From NCBI GenBank assembly GCA_947498055.1, contig CANMJA010000031.1:1-49569 (forward strand): a stretch of DNA of 49,569 nucleotides, given 5' to 3'. The position numbers and the translations under genes were made by a program. The notes beneath the pieces are model-generated. The model did no database searches. It saw only the letters and a program-made list of their open reading frames with translations, and was not told where the DNA came from. Of the stretch, positions 34,269 through 43,582 are shown piece after piece. This DNA comes from an uncultured Tenacibaculum sp. Its GTDB lineage: Bacteria > Bacteroidota > Bacteroidia > Flavobacteriales > Flavobacteriaceae. Position 1 is the first letter of the stretch. Each line of letters starts with the position of its first letter.

Positions 34269-36293
34269 ATGAACAATCCATTATTACAAAATTTTGACAC
34301 TCCTCCTTTTACAAAAATAAAAGAGGAACATTATAAAACAGCAATTAAAGAAGCAATAATTATTGCCAAAAATGAAATCAATAAAATAGCAAACGACACT
34401 TCTACTCCTACTTTTGAAAACACCACTGTTTCATTAGATAATACTGGAGAAAAATTAGATCGAATCACTTCTATCTTTTTTAATTTAAATTCTGCAGAAA
34501 CTAATGAAGAAATACAAGCAATCGCTAAAGACATTTCTCCTTGGTTAAGTGAGTTTAAAAATGACATGATTTTAAATACTTTGCTTTTTAAAAGAGTGAA
34601 AGCTGTATACGATCAAAAAAACACATTACAACTAACTCCAGAACAAGCCATGTTATTAGAAAAACAGTACAAAGGTTTTTCTAGGAACGGAGCAAATTTA
34701 GGGAATGACGAAAAAACAGAATTACGAAAATTAGATACTGAATTAGCTAAATTGTCATTACAGTTTGGAGAAAATGTACTCGCTGATGCCAATTCTTTTG
34801 AATTATTAATTACAGATAAAAATGACTTAGATGGACTTCCTGAAAGCGCAAAAGAAGCTGCTGAACTACTAGCACAACAAAAAGAAAAAGAAGGCTGGTT
34901 ATTTACATTAGATTACCCAAGCTATATTCCATTCATGACCTATGCTAAAAATAGAGAATTACGTAAAAAATTATCTATTGCAATGGGGAAAAAAGGATTT
35001 CAGAACAATAAAAATAATAATGAACAAATAGTTTTAGACATTGTTTCTCTTAGAAATAAAAGAGCTTTATTATTAGGATATAATTCTCATGCACATTTTG
35101 TTTTAGAAGATAGAATGGCAGAAACTCCAGAAACAGTTTTATCTTTTTTAAATGATTTATTAGAAAAGGCAAAACCTGCTGCTGAACGTGAATTTAAAAA
35201 TTTAGAAGAATATGCTAAAAAACTAGATAATATAGATCAATTACAAAAATGGGATGGCGCTTATTATTCTGAAAAATTAAAAAAAGAGTTATTCAATTTA
35301 GATCAAGAGTTATTAAAACCCTATTTTAAATTGGAAAATGTTATCGAAGGTGTATTTGAAATTTCAAATCGTTTATTTGATTTACAATTTGAAGAAATAG
35401 ATACTATAGATACTTATCATAAAGATGTAAAAACATATTCCGTTACAAATTCTAAAGGAGATTTTGTTTCTTATTTTTATGCTGATTTTCATCCTAGACC
35501 AGGAAAACGAAATGGTGCTTGGATGACTTCTTATAAATCACAACAAATAAAGAATGATGTAAATGATCGTCCACAAGTTTCTATTGTTTGTAATTTCACG
35601 AAACCTACCGAAACAAAGCCTTCTTTATTAACTTTTAATGAAGTAACTACGTTATTTCATGAATTTGGACATGCTTTGCATGGAATGTTAGCTAATACTA
35701 CTTATAAAAGTTTATCTGGAACTTCTGTTTCTTGGGATTTTGTAGAGTTACCAAGTCAAGTATTAGAAAATTGGTGTTATGAAAAAGAAGCTTTAGAATT
35801 ATTTGCAAAGCATTATGAAACTGGCGAAACAATTCCTATGGAATATGTAACAAAGATTAAAGAATCTGCCTCTTTTCACGAAGGAATGCAAACGATGCGT
35901 CAAATTAGTTTTGGTTTATTAGACATGAGCTGGCACTCTGGTAATACAAACAACCAAAAAATCACTGTAAAAAACTTTGAAACCGAAGCCTTTAAAAACA
36001 CAAAACTATACCCAGATGTAGCCAATAATTGTATGAGTACTGCTTTTTCTCATATTTTTCAGGGAGGATATTCTGCAGGCTATTACTCTTATAAATGGGC
36101 AGAAGTTTTAGATGCCGATGCTTTTGAGTATTTTAAAGAAAAAGGAATTTTTGACAAACAAACTGCTTCTAGCTTTAAAGAGAATATTTTATCTAAAGGT
36201 GGTACCGAAAAACCTATGGAATTATACAAACGATTTAGGGGACAGAAACCTAAACCAGAGGCTCTACTTAAAAGAGCTGGTTTAATTTCGTAA
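34269..36293 (+). CDS. M3 family metallopeptidase (Dcp/oligopeptidase A-like)
   Basis: The 674-residue protein has the zinc site FHEFGHALHG (H464, E465, H468) followed by SGTSVSWDFVELPSQVLENW with the third ligand Glu. The C-terminal YSYKWAEVLDADAFEYFKE is a hallmark of the M3A oligopeptidase/dipeptidyl carboxypeptidase branch. No signal peptide is present, so it is cytoplasmic and degrades short peptides. The length is that of Dcp/OpdA. OpdA and Dcp cannot be told apart here. Confidence 0.93.
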   Translation: MNNPLLQNFDTPPFTKIKEEHYKTAIKEAIIIAKNEINKIANDTSTPTFENTTVSLDNTGEKLDRITSIFFNLNSAETNEEIQAIAKDISPWLSEFKNDMILNTLLFKRVKAVYDQKNTLQLTPEQAMLLEKQYKGFSRNGANLGNDEKTELRKLDTELAKLSLQFGENVLADANSFELLITDKNDLDGLPESAKEAAELLAQQKEKEGWLFTLDYPSYIPFMTYAKNRELRKKLSIAMGKKGFQNNKNNNEQIVLDIVSLRNKRALLLGYNSHAHFVLEDRMAETPETVLSFLNDLLEKAKPAAEREFKNLEEYAKKLDNIDQLQKWDGAYYSEKLKKELFNLDQELLKPYFKLENVIEGVFEISNRLFDLQFEEIDTIDTYHKDVKTYSVTNSKGDFVSYFYADFHPRPGKRNGAWMTSYKSQQIKNDVNDRPQVSIVCNFTKPTETKPSLLTFNEVTTLFHEFGHALHGMLANTTYKSLSGTSVSWDFVELPSQVLENWCYEKEALELFAKHYETGETIPMEYVTKIKESASFHEGMQTMRQISFGLLDMSWHSGNTNNQKITVKNFETEAFKNTKLYPDVANNCMSTAFSHIFQGGYSAGYYSYKWAEVLDADAFEYFKEKGIFDKQTASSFKENILSKGGTEKPMELYKRFRGQKPKPEALLKRAGLIS

Positions 36294-36757
36294 ACCTTCG
36301 CTTTTTTTATTTATAAAGTAAAACGTTATTTTTATAAAAAGTGACGTTTTACTTTTTTAAAAGAGCATTGTATCATAATAATAAATAAAGTGAATTAGTA
36401 AAACTCTATTTTCTGTTTTTAAAATCGTGTTTCTCGTTGCAATTCTCTATCGAAAATCATTCGAAGCAACAATTTAAAATAAACAACTGTAAAGCAGTTT
36501 TTCACAAAAAACACCTCTCCTTTTCAACAGATATATTAACTTTAAACTATATCTCTTTTATTAATCACGGTATTGATAACTTCATATACTTATGTCAGAT
36601 TTAAACTGATCATCTTAAAAAGACTGATAAACAAAGCTCTAAAAAAAATAGGTTTAAAAAATTAACAATTTATTTAACTAATGAACAATATATTTAATCA
36701 ATCATTGTTATTTATCTCTTTTTAACCATAAGAAATAATTAAATTTAAACCTCTTTT
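36294..36757. other. 464-bp gene-less stretch
   Basis: It starts with the M3-peptidase terminator. The rest is AT-rich, with a few short inverted repeats (for example AACAAT/ATTGTT near 36684-36709) and no open frame or clear promoter for the astacin gene. Confidence 0.5.
36315..36357 (+). terminator. Hairpin terminator of the M3 peptidase gene
   Basis: AAGTAAAACGT pairs with ACGTTTTACTT, followed by a T run. Confidence 0.75.
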
Positions 36758-37774
36758 ATGAAAAATTCTAAAATTTATTTAACTACAATAGTCATAATGT
36801 TAACACTCTTCTCATGTCATGAAGAAACTTCTAGCAATTTAGAAGAAACAACTATTATAAATACTAAAACCATTAATCCCGAAGAAGCTTATCCTAATTT
36901 AAGTGGAGAATTAAAATCCTTATACTACGGAGATCAAAAAGTAGAAGTTCAAAAAATAAAAAACACATACGTTCTAGATGGAGATATTATTTTTTCTATG
37001 AAAGAACTAAAAGAAAAACCAGATCAAATTGGAGAACCTTCTATAGAGAAAACCGCCAACAAATCTGTAGGAAGAACAGGCGGAAGATGGCCTAACAACA
37101 CTGTTTTCTTTCAAATAGATAATGATTTAGTAAATCAAAAGCGTGTTACCGATGCTATTACTCATTGGGAAAGAAACACTTCTTTAAGATTCGTTCAAAG
37201 AACAAACCAATCTGATTATATTTATTTTCAAACTGGTAGTGGATGTTCTTCTGCTGTTGGTAGAGTTGGTGGTCGTCAGCCCATTAATTTAGCTCCTACC
37301 TGTTCTACTGGTAATACAATACATGAAATTGGACATGCTGTTGGACTTTGGCATGAGCAAAGTAGAAAAGATAGAGATAATTACATTACTATTAATACAG
37401 AGAATATTAGACCCCGTTCTAGAGGAAATTTTTTAACCTATATAGAACGTGGAAGAGATGGTGACGAATACACATCAACATTAGATTTAGGCTCTATAAT
37501 GATGTATGGCTCATTTTTCTTTTCTGTAAATGGCGAACCAACTATTGTAAGAAATAATGGTACTACATTTGATATTCAAAGAGATGGTCTTTCTGCTGGA
37601 GATATCATTGGAATAAATCAAATGTACCCTCCTTCAACTGGAGGAAACATTTGTGATGGTGTTCCTGCATATGTTAATGGCAGAAGATATGCTATTGGTT
37701 CTCGTGTAATATTTAGAGGTTCTTTATTTGAAAGAAGAACTGGTGGATGGGACAGAATTGCAGAATGTAATTAA
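36758..37774 (+). CDS. Astacin-type (M12A) metalloprotease lipoprotein with C-terminal binding module
   Basis: The 338-residue protein has a lipobox ending at Cys20 (TLFSC) and a propeptide-like region to about residue 105. The astacin catalytic domain carries the zinc motif HEIGHAVGLWHEQ (H189, E190, H193, H199) and the Met-turn SIMMYGSFFFS. A final segment of about 45 residues (ICDGVPAYVNGRRYAIGSRVIF...) resembles a CBM5/12-type chitin-binding module. It should be an exported, membrane-anchored protease acting at the surface or on external protein, perhaps glycan-bound. It is alone between two gaps. Confidence 0.88.
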   Translation: MKNSKIYLTTIVIMLTLFSCHEETSSNLEETTIINTKTINPEEAYPNLSGELKSLYYGDQKVEVQKIKNTYVLDGDIIFSMKELKEKPDQIGEPSIEKTANKSVGRTGGRWPNNTVFFQIDNDLVNQKRVTDAITHWERNTSLRFVQRTNQSDYIYFQTGSGCSSAVGRVGGRQPINLAPTCSTGNTIHEIGHAVGLWHEQSRKDRDNYITINTENIRPRSRGNFLTYIERGRDGDEYTSTLDLGSIMMYGSFFFSVNGEPTIVRNNGTTFDIQRDGLSAGDIIGINQMYPPSTGGNICDGVPAYVNGRRYAIGSRVIFRGSLFERRTGGWDRIAECN

Positions 37775-37801
37775 TAAGAAGTAGTATTCAATAAATATTC
37801 T

Positions 37802-37838
37802 AAAAATAGATATTATCAATTTGGTAATATCTATTTTT
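37802..37838. terminator. Bidirectional terminator hairpin
   Basis: AAAAATAGATATTA pairs with TAATATCTATTTTT between the convergent astacin and glycosyltransferase genes. Confidence 0.8.
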
Positions 37839-37850
37839 TTATTCTACATC

Positions 37851-39095
37851 CTATTCTTGTTTCTTATTTTTTAATTCAATCCATTTACTCATGTATTTTG
37901 TTGCTTGTAACGTTTGATATTGTAACAAACTACCGATAAAATTTTGTGCCCGATGTTTCATTATGTCTTCTTTTATTTTTTTAATCTCGTATAGAAATTT
38001 TTCCTTGAAAAAAACCGAATCGTAAAGCTTATTAATAATTTCAACTCCATTTTGCTGAGACTCGTACCAAATTAATTCATTTGTAAATAATTTTATTGCT
38101 TTTTTAGCAAACTCTTCAAAATTATTTTCTACATATCCATTCCAAGATAAATCACCTCTCATACCTTCTGCCCCAATAGATGTTGTTACGCTTGGTGTAC
38201 CACAAAGCATTGCTTCAGTTAACTTTCCTTTAATTCCTGCTCCAAAACGTAAAGGAGCTAAAACCACCCTAGCTTCTCTCACTACTTTTTTGGCATCTAA
38301 AGTAAATCCTTTTATTAAAAAATTTTCTTTAGGTTTATGTAACTCTTGAATTTGTTGCGTTACATACGCTCCATATACATGAAGTTCTGCACTAGGCAGT
38401 TGTTTTTTTATGTATTTCCATATTTTTTTCAATTGTAAAACAGCATCTACATTAGGCTGATGAAAAAAGTTGCCTATAAAAATAAAATGGTTTCTTTCTA
38501 AGAATGGTAGCCACTCATTTACTTTCTCTTTAGTTATTTTATCTAATAAAAAAGGAAGATGTAACAATAACCTCTCCTCTATTTTAAAAACATTTTTTAA
38601 TAATTCCATTTCATATGTAGAAATTATCAAACTCAAATCACATCTTAAAATAGATGCTATCTCTCTTTTTGTATCATTTGATTGTACTAATGCTTCGTTC
38701 GTAAACTTAATTTCTTTTTTTAATTGTTGATGCCTTGTTTTTCTTAAAAAATGTAAATCTTCTGTATCTAAAATACGTATGGCATTAGGGCAGTTTTCTG
38801 CTACTCTCCATCCAAATTGCTCTTCCATCATAAATCGATCAAACAAAACAATATCAGGATTCAATTCTTGTATAAAACTGTCAAAACTAGAAGAATTTAA
38901 TTTTATTTCAACCTCATTTATTAATGGACTTAATTTATTTAAATCCATTGCTTTTTCTCCCTTTTGAGCAGGAGAAGCAAAAGAAACTTTATAATCGTAT
39001 TCTACAAAAGTTTCTATTAACTGTAACATTCTACTACCTGCCGCAGAAGAATTTGGCTCTACCCAAACATACCCTATTATTAATACTTGCTTCAT
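37851..39095 (-). CDS. Glycosyltransferase, GT-B/family 4-like
   Basis: The 414-residue protein (ATG at 39095; a GTG two codons earlier is possible) starts VLIIGYVWVEPNSSAAGSRM. The acceptor domain has DIVLFDRFMMEEQFGWRVAEN and LDTEDLHFLRK. The donor domain has FIGNFFHQPNVDAVL, LHVYGAYV and PLRFGAGIKGKLTEAMLCGTPSVTTSIGAEGM. The GAGIKGKLTEAM segment with its Glu is the usual nucleotide-sugar ribose contact. The target is unknown; it is probably a surface glycan. Confidence 0.87.
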   Translation of the reverse strand: MKQVLIIGYVWVEPNSSAAGSRMLQLIETFVEYDYKVSFASPAQKGEKAMDLNKLSPLINEVEIKLNSSSFDSFIQELNPDIVLFDRFMMEEQFGWRVAENCPNAIRILDTEDLHFLRKTRHQQLKKEIKFTNEALVQSNDTKREIASILRCDLSLIISTYEMELLKNVFKIEERLLLHLPFLLDKITKEKVNEWLPFLERNHFIFIGNFFHQPNVDAVLQLKKIWKYIKKQLPSAELHVYGAYVTQQIQELHKPKENFLIKGFTLDAKKVVREARVVLAPLRFGAGIKGKLTEAMLCGTPSVTTSIGAEGMRGDLSWNGYVENNFEEFAKKAIKLFTNELIWYESQQNGVEIINKLYDSVFFKEKFLYEIKKIKEDIMKHRAQNFIGSLLQYQTLQATKYMSKWIELKNKKQE

Positions 39096-39130
39096 TGGCA
39101 CAAATTACGTAATTGAATATTAGAAGCACA

Positions 39131-39193
39131 ATAGTAAATAGTAAATAGTAAATAGTAAATAGTAAATAGTAAATAGTAAATAGTAAATAGTAA
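39131..39193 (+). repeat. Heptamer tandem repeat (ATAGTAA)x9
   Basis: Nine exact copies of a seven-base unit lie between divergent genes. About 60 bases on, 39256-39304 shows degenerate heptamers in the same period (TTGATAA/TTGAAAA-like). Confidence 0.95.
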
Positions 39194-39351
39194 AATTATT
39201 TTTTCCTTATTGAAAAAATAGAATTATTCCTGTTTTTTTTAACAAAAAACATTAACTGATAACCCATTATCGATTACCATTTATTGATAATTGAAAATTG
39301 AAAAACCATGAATTAAAAGTAACTTCCTTTCTACAAATCAACATTTATATG

Positions 39352-39359
39352 TAATTTTG
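39352..39359 (+). promoter_or_regulatory. -7 promoter element for lpdA
   Basis: TAATTTTG, 21 bases before the ATG at 39381, downstream of both heptamer arrays. Confidence 0.5.
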
Positions 39360-39380
39360 TTTTTAAATTAAAGATATAAA

Positions 39381-40781
39381 ATGAAATACGACATCATTGT
39401 TATAGGTTCTGGTCCTGGCGGATACATAGCTGCGGTTAGAGCTTCTCAGTTAGGAAAAAAAGTAGCTATTATTGAAAAATATGCAACATTAGGAGGAACT
39501 TGTTTAAATGTTGGATGTATTCCTTCGAAAGCATTATTAGATTCTTCTCATCATTTTTATGATGCAGTACACCATTTTGAAGAACATGGAATTTCTGTTG
39601 AAAATCCTAAATTTGATTTTCAAAAAATGGTTGATCGTAAAGCTAAAGTTGTAGAAACTACTACAGGAGGTATTAAATATCTAATGGATAAAAATAATAT
39701 TGATGTTTATGAAGGCTTAGGTTCTTTTGAAGATGCTACGCATGTAAAAATATCTAAAACAGATGGTTCTTCAGAAATTATTGAAGGTACAAATATTATT
39801 ATTGCTACAGGTTCTAAACCTTCAACACTTCCTTTTATTACTTTAGATAAAGAACGTGTAATTACTTCTACAGAAGCCTTAAAACTAAAAGAAGTACCTA
39901 AACACTTAATTGTTATTGGTGGTGGTGTTATTGGTTTAGAATTGGGTTCTGTATATAAAAGATTAGGAGCTGCTGTTTCTGTTTTAGAATATGCTCCTAC
40001 AATTACACCTACAATGGACAAAGATGTTTCTAAAGAACTTACGAAAGTTTTAAAGAAACAAGGTATTAAATTTCATGTAAATCATTGTGTTACCTCTGTG
40101 GTGAGAAAAGGTGAGGAAATAACTATAACTGCTACCAATAAAAAAGGAGAAGAGGTTACTTTTACTAGTGATTATTGTTTAGTTTCTGTTGGGCGTAGTC
40201 CTTATACAAATGGCTTAGCTCTAGAAAAAGCTGGTGTAAAAGTTACAGAAAGTGGTCAAATAGATGTGAATGATCATTTACAAACCAATGTTTCTAATAT
40301 TTATGCTATTGGTGATGTAGTTCGTGGTGCTATGTTAGCCCACAAGGCGGAAGAAGAAGGTGTTGTAGTTGCTGAATATTTAGCTGGCGAAAAACCTCAT
40401 ATCGATTATAATTTAATTCCTGGGATTATTTATACTTGGCCTGAAGTTGCTGCTGTTGGAAAAACAGAACAAGAATTAAAAGATGCTAAAATAGAATATA
40501 AATCTGGTAAATTTTCTATGCGTGCTTTAGGTAGATCTAGAGCAAGTGGAGATACTGATGGATTTGTAAAAGTATTAGCTGATAAAAATACAGATGAAGT
40601 ACTAGGCGTTCACATGGTTGGTGCACGTGTTGCTGATTTAATTATGGAAATGGCAGTTGCTATGGAATTTAGGGCTTCTGCTGAAGATATAGCACGAATT
40701 TGTCATGGTCATCCAACCTATTCTGAAGCAGTAAAAGAAGCTGCTAAAGCTGCTTGGGACGGCAAACCTTTAAATGCATAA
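39381..40781 (+). CDS. lpdA: Dihydrolipoyl dehydrogenase
   Basis: This E3 subunit of 2-oxo-acid dehydrogenase complexes (and the glycine cleavage system) reoxidises dihydrolipoyl groups with NAD+. The 466 residues show the FAD motif GSGPGGYIAA, the redox disulfide C41/C46 in GGTCLNVGCIPSK, the NAD motif GGGVIGLELGSV, FAD closure YAIGDVV and the catalytic His-Glu in CHGHPTYSEAVKEA. Length and motifs are standard. E1 and E2 genes are not adjacent. Confidence 0.97.
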   Translation: MKYDIIVIGSGPGGYIAAVRASQLGKKVAIIEKYATLGGTCLNVGCIPSKALLDSSHHFYDAVHHFEEHGISVENPKFDFQKMVDRKAKVVETTTGGIKYLMDKNNIDVYEGLGSFEDATHVKISKTDGSSEIIEGTNIIIATGSKPSTLPFITLDKERVITSTEALKLKEVPKHLIVIGGGVIGLELGSVYKRLGAAVSVLEYAPTITPTMDKDVSKELTKVLKKQGIKFHVNHCVTSVVRKGEEITITATNKKGEEVTFTSDYCLVSVGRSPYTNGLALEKAGVKVTESGQIDVNDHLQTNVSNIYAIGDVVRGAMLAHKAEEEGVVVAEYLAGEKPHIDYNLIPGIIYTWPEVAAVGKTEQELKDAKIEYKSGKFSMRALGRSRASGDTDGFVKVLADKNTDEVLGVHMVGARVADLIMEMAVAMEFRASAEDIARICHGHPTYSEAVKEAAKAAWDGKPLNA

Positions 40782-40801
40782 ACTTTCATTAAAAAGGTAT
40801 C

Positions 40802-40851
40802 AACTAGCTCTAAAATCATTTTAAAACATTGGTTTTAGAGCTAGTTTTTTT
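40802..40851 (+). terminator. Hairpin terminator of lpdA
   Basis: AACTAGCTCTAAAA pairs with the complementary arm ending at 40846, followed by a T run. Confidence 0.85.
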
Positions 40852-40897
40852 ATTATCCTATTTTTCTCTTCAATAACATTACCTTTATTTTAAGCTT

Positions 40898-41055
40898 ATG
40901 AATAATGATTTAGGAAAAACTTAATCCCTAAATAATAATTCATTATTTTTTATACTATTCTTATTTACTAGTATTTCATGTAGTAAAGATGTTAAAGTTT
41001 TGAAGAACTTCTAGATACTGACCCAAAGAAGATCCCACTATTGTAAAACACCTTG
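40898..41055 (+). pseudogene. Decayed small lipoprotein gene
   Basis: From the ATG at 40898 the frame hits TAA at 40922. It then continues in the same frame into a clear lipoprotein signal (FFILFLFTSISCSKD, Cys at 40979-40981). A TAG ends this frame at 41012, but a shift near 40995 would continue as FEELLDTDPKKIPLL to a TAA ending near 41046. A stop plus a frameshift in so protein-like a sequence suggests a dead gene. An alternative is that the short frames are chance; the signal peptide is the strongest part. Confidence 0.4.
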
Positions 41056-41196
41056 CGATTTTAACTTAAAAAAGTAAAAATCAAGATACATACTAAAAAT
41101 TAAAAAATACTACTTCTCCTAGCCACAGATAAAAAGAGCTAAGGGAATTCCATGAGTATTCTTTCTCTATTTTTGTTTTTTTTTACAAAAAAAAGA

Positions 41197-41222
41197 GGCT
41201 ATCTTTTTTCAGATAACCTCTC
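41197..41222 (-). terminator. Hairpin terminator of the ppiD-like gene
   Basis: A nine-bp stem (with one G-U pair on the minus strand) about 30 bases after the stop at 41251, followed on that strand by a run of T. Confidence 0.75.
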
Positions 41223-41250
41223 CTTTTACAATATATAATAAAGTATATTT

Positions 41251-43362
41251 TTACTGTCCTATTCCATAATAAGATCTTCCAACACCATCTTCAATATTAG
41301 AAGCTTTTTTTACTGCTTCAAACATTGCATACGTTTGGTTTTTTCTTTGATTAGCTATTCTTTTTCTGTAAGTATCATAATTAGGTAAATCTACAGGTTT
41401 CGTTTTTTTAGTTACTTTAAAAACATAAACTCCTCTATCTCCCACTATATTTTTATATACTTTATTTTCTTTCGCATTTAACATAGCACCAACTACTTTT
41501 GGTTCATATCCAACACCTGTAATTGTAGGTGACTTTAAAGTAACGTCTGAAATAGTTCTTTTAGTTTGTTTACTATTTGTTGCTACTTCTTCTAATGTAT
41601 TACCTGTTAATTTTGCCATTAACATTTTAGCCTTCTTTTCATTTATCAAAATAGGACGTACTTTAGAAGTCGCTTTATCTGCAGGCATTAGTCCTTTGTC
41701 CGTTTTTCTTGTTAACGTCGCTATTACATAACCTCCTTCAATATCAAAACGCTTAAAATCTCCTACTTTTAAGTTTTTTCCGAATGCCCAAGAAATTATA
41801 TTTCTTTCTTTAACTAAACCAGGAACAGTTTCATCTAATCCTTGCAAACCTAGAGCAGGAGAAACAGTCAATCCTTCTTTTTTAGCTAAATCTTCTATTT
41901 TCTGTCCTTTAGACATTTCCAAAGCAAATGTTTCTGCCTTTTGAAAAATAATGCTTTCTGTTGCTGGTGAAGCTTCTATTAAACGACTAAAAGTTGCTAA
42001 TTTAAGTGCTTTTTGAAAGTTTTTTTGACCTTTAACTTCTATGATATGAAATCCGAAATTAGATTTAACAACTCCTAGATCTCCTTCTTTACCTTCAAAC
42101 ACAAAATCTCTAAATTCTGGTACCATTCTATTATATGGAAACCAATCATAAAAACCACCTTTTTCTACAGAACCTTTGTCTGATGAAAACTCTGTAACGA
42201 AGTCTACAAATTTTGACTTATCTACTTTTAAAACATTTAATAAACTATCTGCCAATTTTCTAGCTTGCTCTTCAGTATTAGTAACACTAGCATCAGCACT
42301 TGGTGCTCCTGCAATAGGTATTAAAATATGTCTAGCTTGAACAGAGTCTGGCATTTGTATTACTTCAGTAATCTTAGATATTTTGTAAAACTCTTTATCT
42401 TTATAAGGTCCAAAAACATCTCCTTTAGCTCCTGTAAATAATGTATCTGCAATTACTTGCGGTACTTGATTTTTAAACTGAATACTTTCATTTAAAGGTG
42501 TATCAGATTTTGTATCATCTAAAAAAGCTCTGTAATCGGTAGTGCTTTCTAAACCTTTTCCTTTAGCACCATCTTTAATTAAAGATGCAACCTCATTTTT
42601 TGTATCTGATTCGTCTTGAGCCGAAGGTTTTATATCTATTTTAACATAACTAATATCTCTTGAAGCTTCTACCTCGAATTCACTTGCGTGCTTATTAATA
42701 TATTCTGTTACTTCTCCTTTAGTTACAGCTACAGTAGAATCTGCAATAGATGTATAAGCTAAATACACTAAATCTGCATTTATCTTTGTATTTTCATTAA
42801 AATATTCAACTTTACCTTCTTCTAAAGAAGCTCCTAAACCTGCACCTATTAAATTATCATAAGTTGTTTTTTGCAAGTTTGTTTTTATAGATCCCATGTA
42901 TTGTCTCCATCCTCTCCATTCTTCTCCATTTTCTGCTTTAATAGTAGCTAAAAACTCTTTGAATTTATCTTTATCAAAAACACCTGTTGTTTGAAATCGA
43001 GCATCATTTTTTATAAACTCTGTTTCATATAGTGCATTTAAAATATCAGCTTCTCCTACTGTTATTCCTGCTTGTGCAAGTTGGTTTTTATAAATTTTTT
43101 GACTAACTAAATTATTCCAAACAGTTTTTGCTGCTTGCATTTCAGTAACACGACTACCTACTTGTGCTTTGTAACTATCTAAAGCTTCTGCATATTCTTG
43201 ACGTGAAATTGTTTCGCCATTTACTTCTCCTACTTGATTTACTTTACTTGAGCTAAAAAAGTCAGCTAAAGTTGATGGATCTAATACAAAAGCAAATAAA
43301 GCTAAACCTACTATAAGGATTAAAAGCCAAGATCGGTTTCTAATTTTGGATAAAATTGCCAT
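41251..43362 (-). CDS. ppiD: PpiD-like periplasmic peptidyl-prolyl isomerase
   Basis: The 703-residue protein has one N-terminal TM anchor (about residues 12-30, SWLLILIVGLALFAFVLDP) and a SurA/PpiD-type N-terminal chaperone domain (VNGETISRQEYAEAL). A parvulin rotamase domain lies at about 340-440 (VQARHILIPI, then FGFHIIEVKG), followed by a second, degenerate C-terminal region. It should help fold outer-membrane and exported proteins at the inner membrane. It is 220 bases after the CNNM gene on the same strand, so it may have its own promoter; the neighbourhood is envelope biogenesis. Confidence 0.9.
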   Translation of the reverse strand: MAILSKIRNRSWLLILIVGLALFAFVLDPSTLADFFSSSKVNQVGEVNGETISRQEYAEALDSYKAQVGSRVTEMQAAKTVWNNLVSQKIYKNQLAQAGITVGEADILNALYETEFIKNDARFQTTGVFDKDKFKEFLATIKAENGEEWRGWRQYMGSIKTNLQKTTYDNLIGAGLGASLEEGKVEYFNENTKINADLVYLAYTSIADSTVAVTKGEVTEYINKHASEFEVEASRDISYVKIDIKPSAQDESDTKNEVASLIKDGAKGKGLESTTDYRAFLDDTKSDTPLNESIQFKNQVPQVIADTLFTGAKGDVFGPYKDKEFYKISKITEVIQMPDSVQARHILIPIAGAPSADASVTNTEEQARKLADSLLNVLKVDKSKFVDFVTEFSSDKGSVEKGGFYDWFPYNRMVPEFRDFVFEGKEGDLGVVKSNFGFHIIEVKGQKNFQKALKLATFSRLIEASPATESIIFQKAETFALEMSKGQKIEDLAKKEGLTVSPALGLQGLDETVPGLVKERNIISWAFGKNLKVGDFKRFDIEGGYVIATLTRKTDKGLMPADKATSKVRPILINEKKAKMLMAKLTGNTLEEVATNSKQTKRTISDVTLKSPTITGVGYEPKVVGAMLNAKENKVYKNIVGDRGVYVFKVTKKTKPVDLPNYDTYRKRIANQRKNQTYAMFEAVKKASNIEDGVGRSYYGIGQ

Positions 43363-43582
43363 TATTACATTTATTTTATTAACAGTGTGCGAAAATACAA
43401 TTTCGCATTTAATAATGCAATCTTTTTAACGGTTTAATCTATTGATTGTATAGGCAGAAAAACATTTGTTTATTTTTTCTTATCTCTCGACAGAAAAGCA
43501 ATGTTAATTATACTATAAGAAACTCTAAGGTATTTTTATTTAAGTATGTAATTATAAAATTGTAATCTCTTAAAAAGTTGTT

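Larger units (their letters stand above)
40782..41250. other. 469-bp stretch with a lipoprotein-gene remnant
   Basis: It holds the lpdA terminator, a decayed lipoprotein signal sequence (40898-41055), a segment like that at 33461-33503, and the ppiD terminator. No intact gene is present. Confidence 0.55.
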
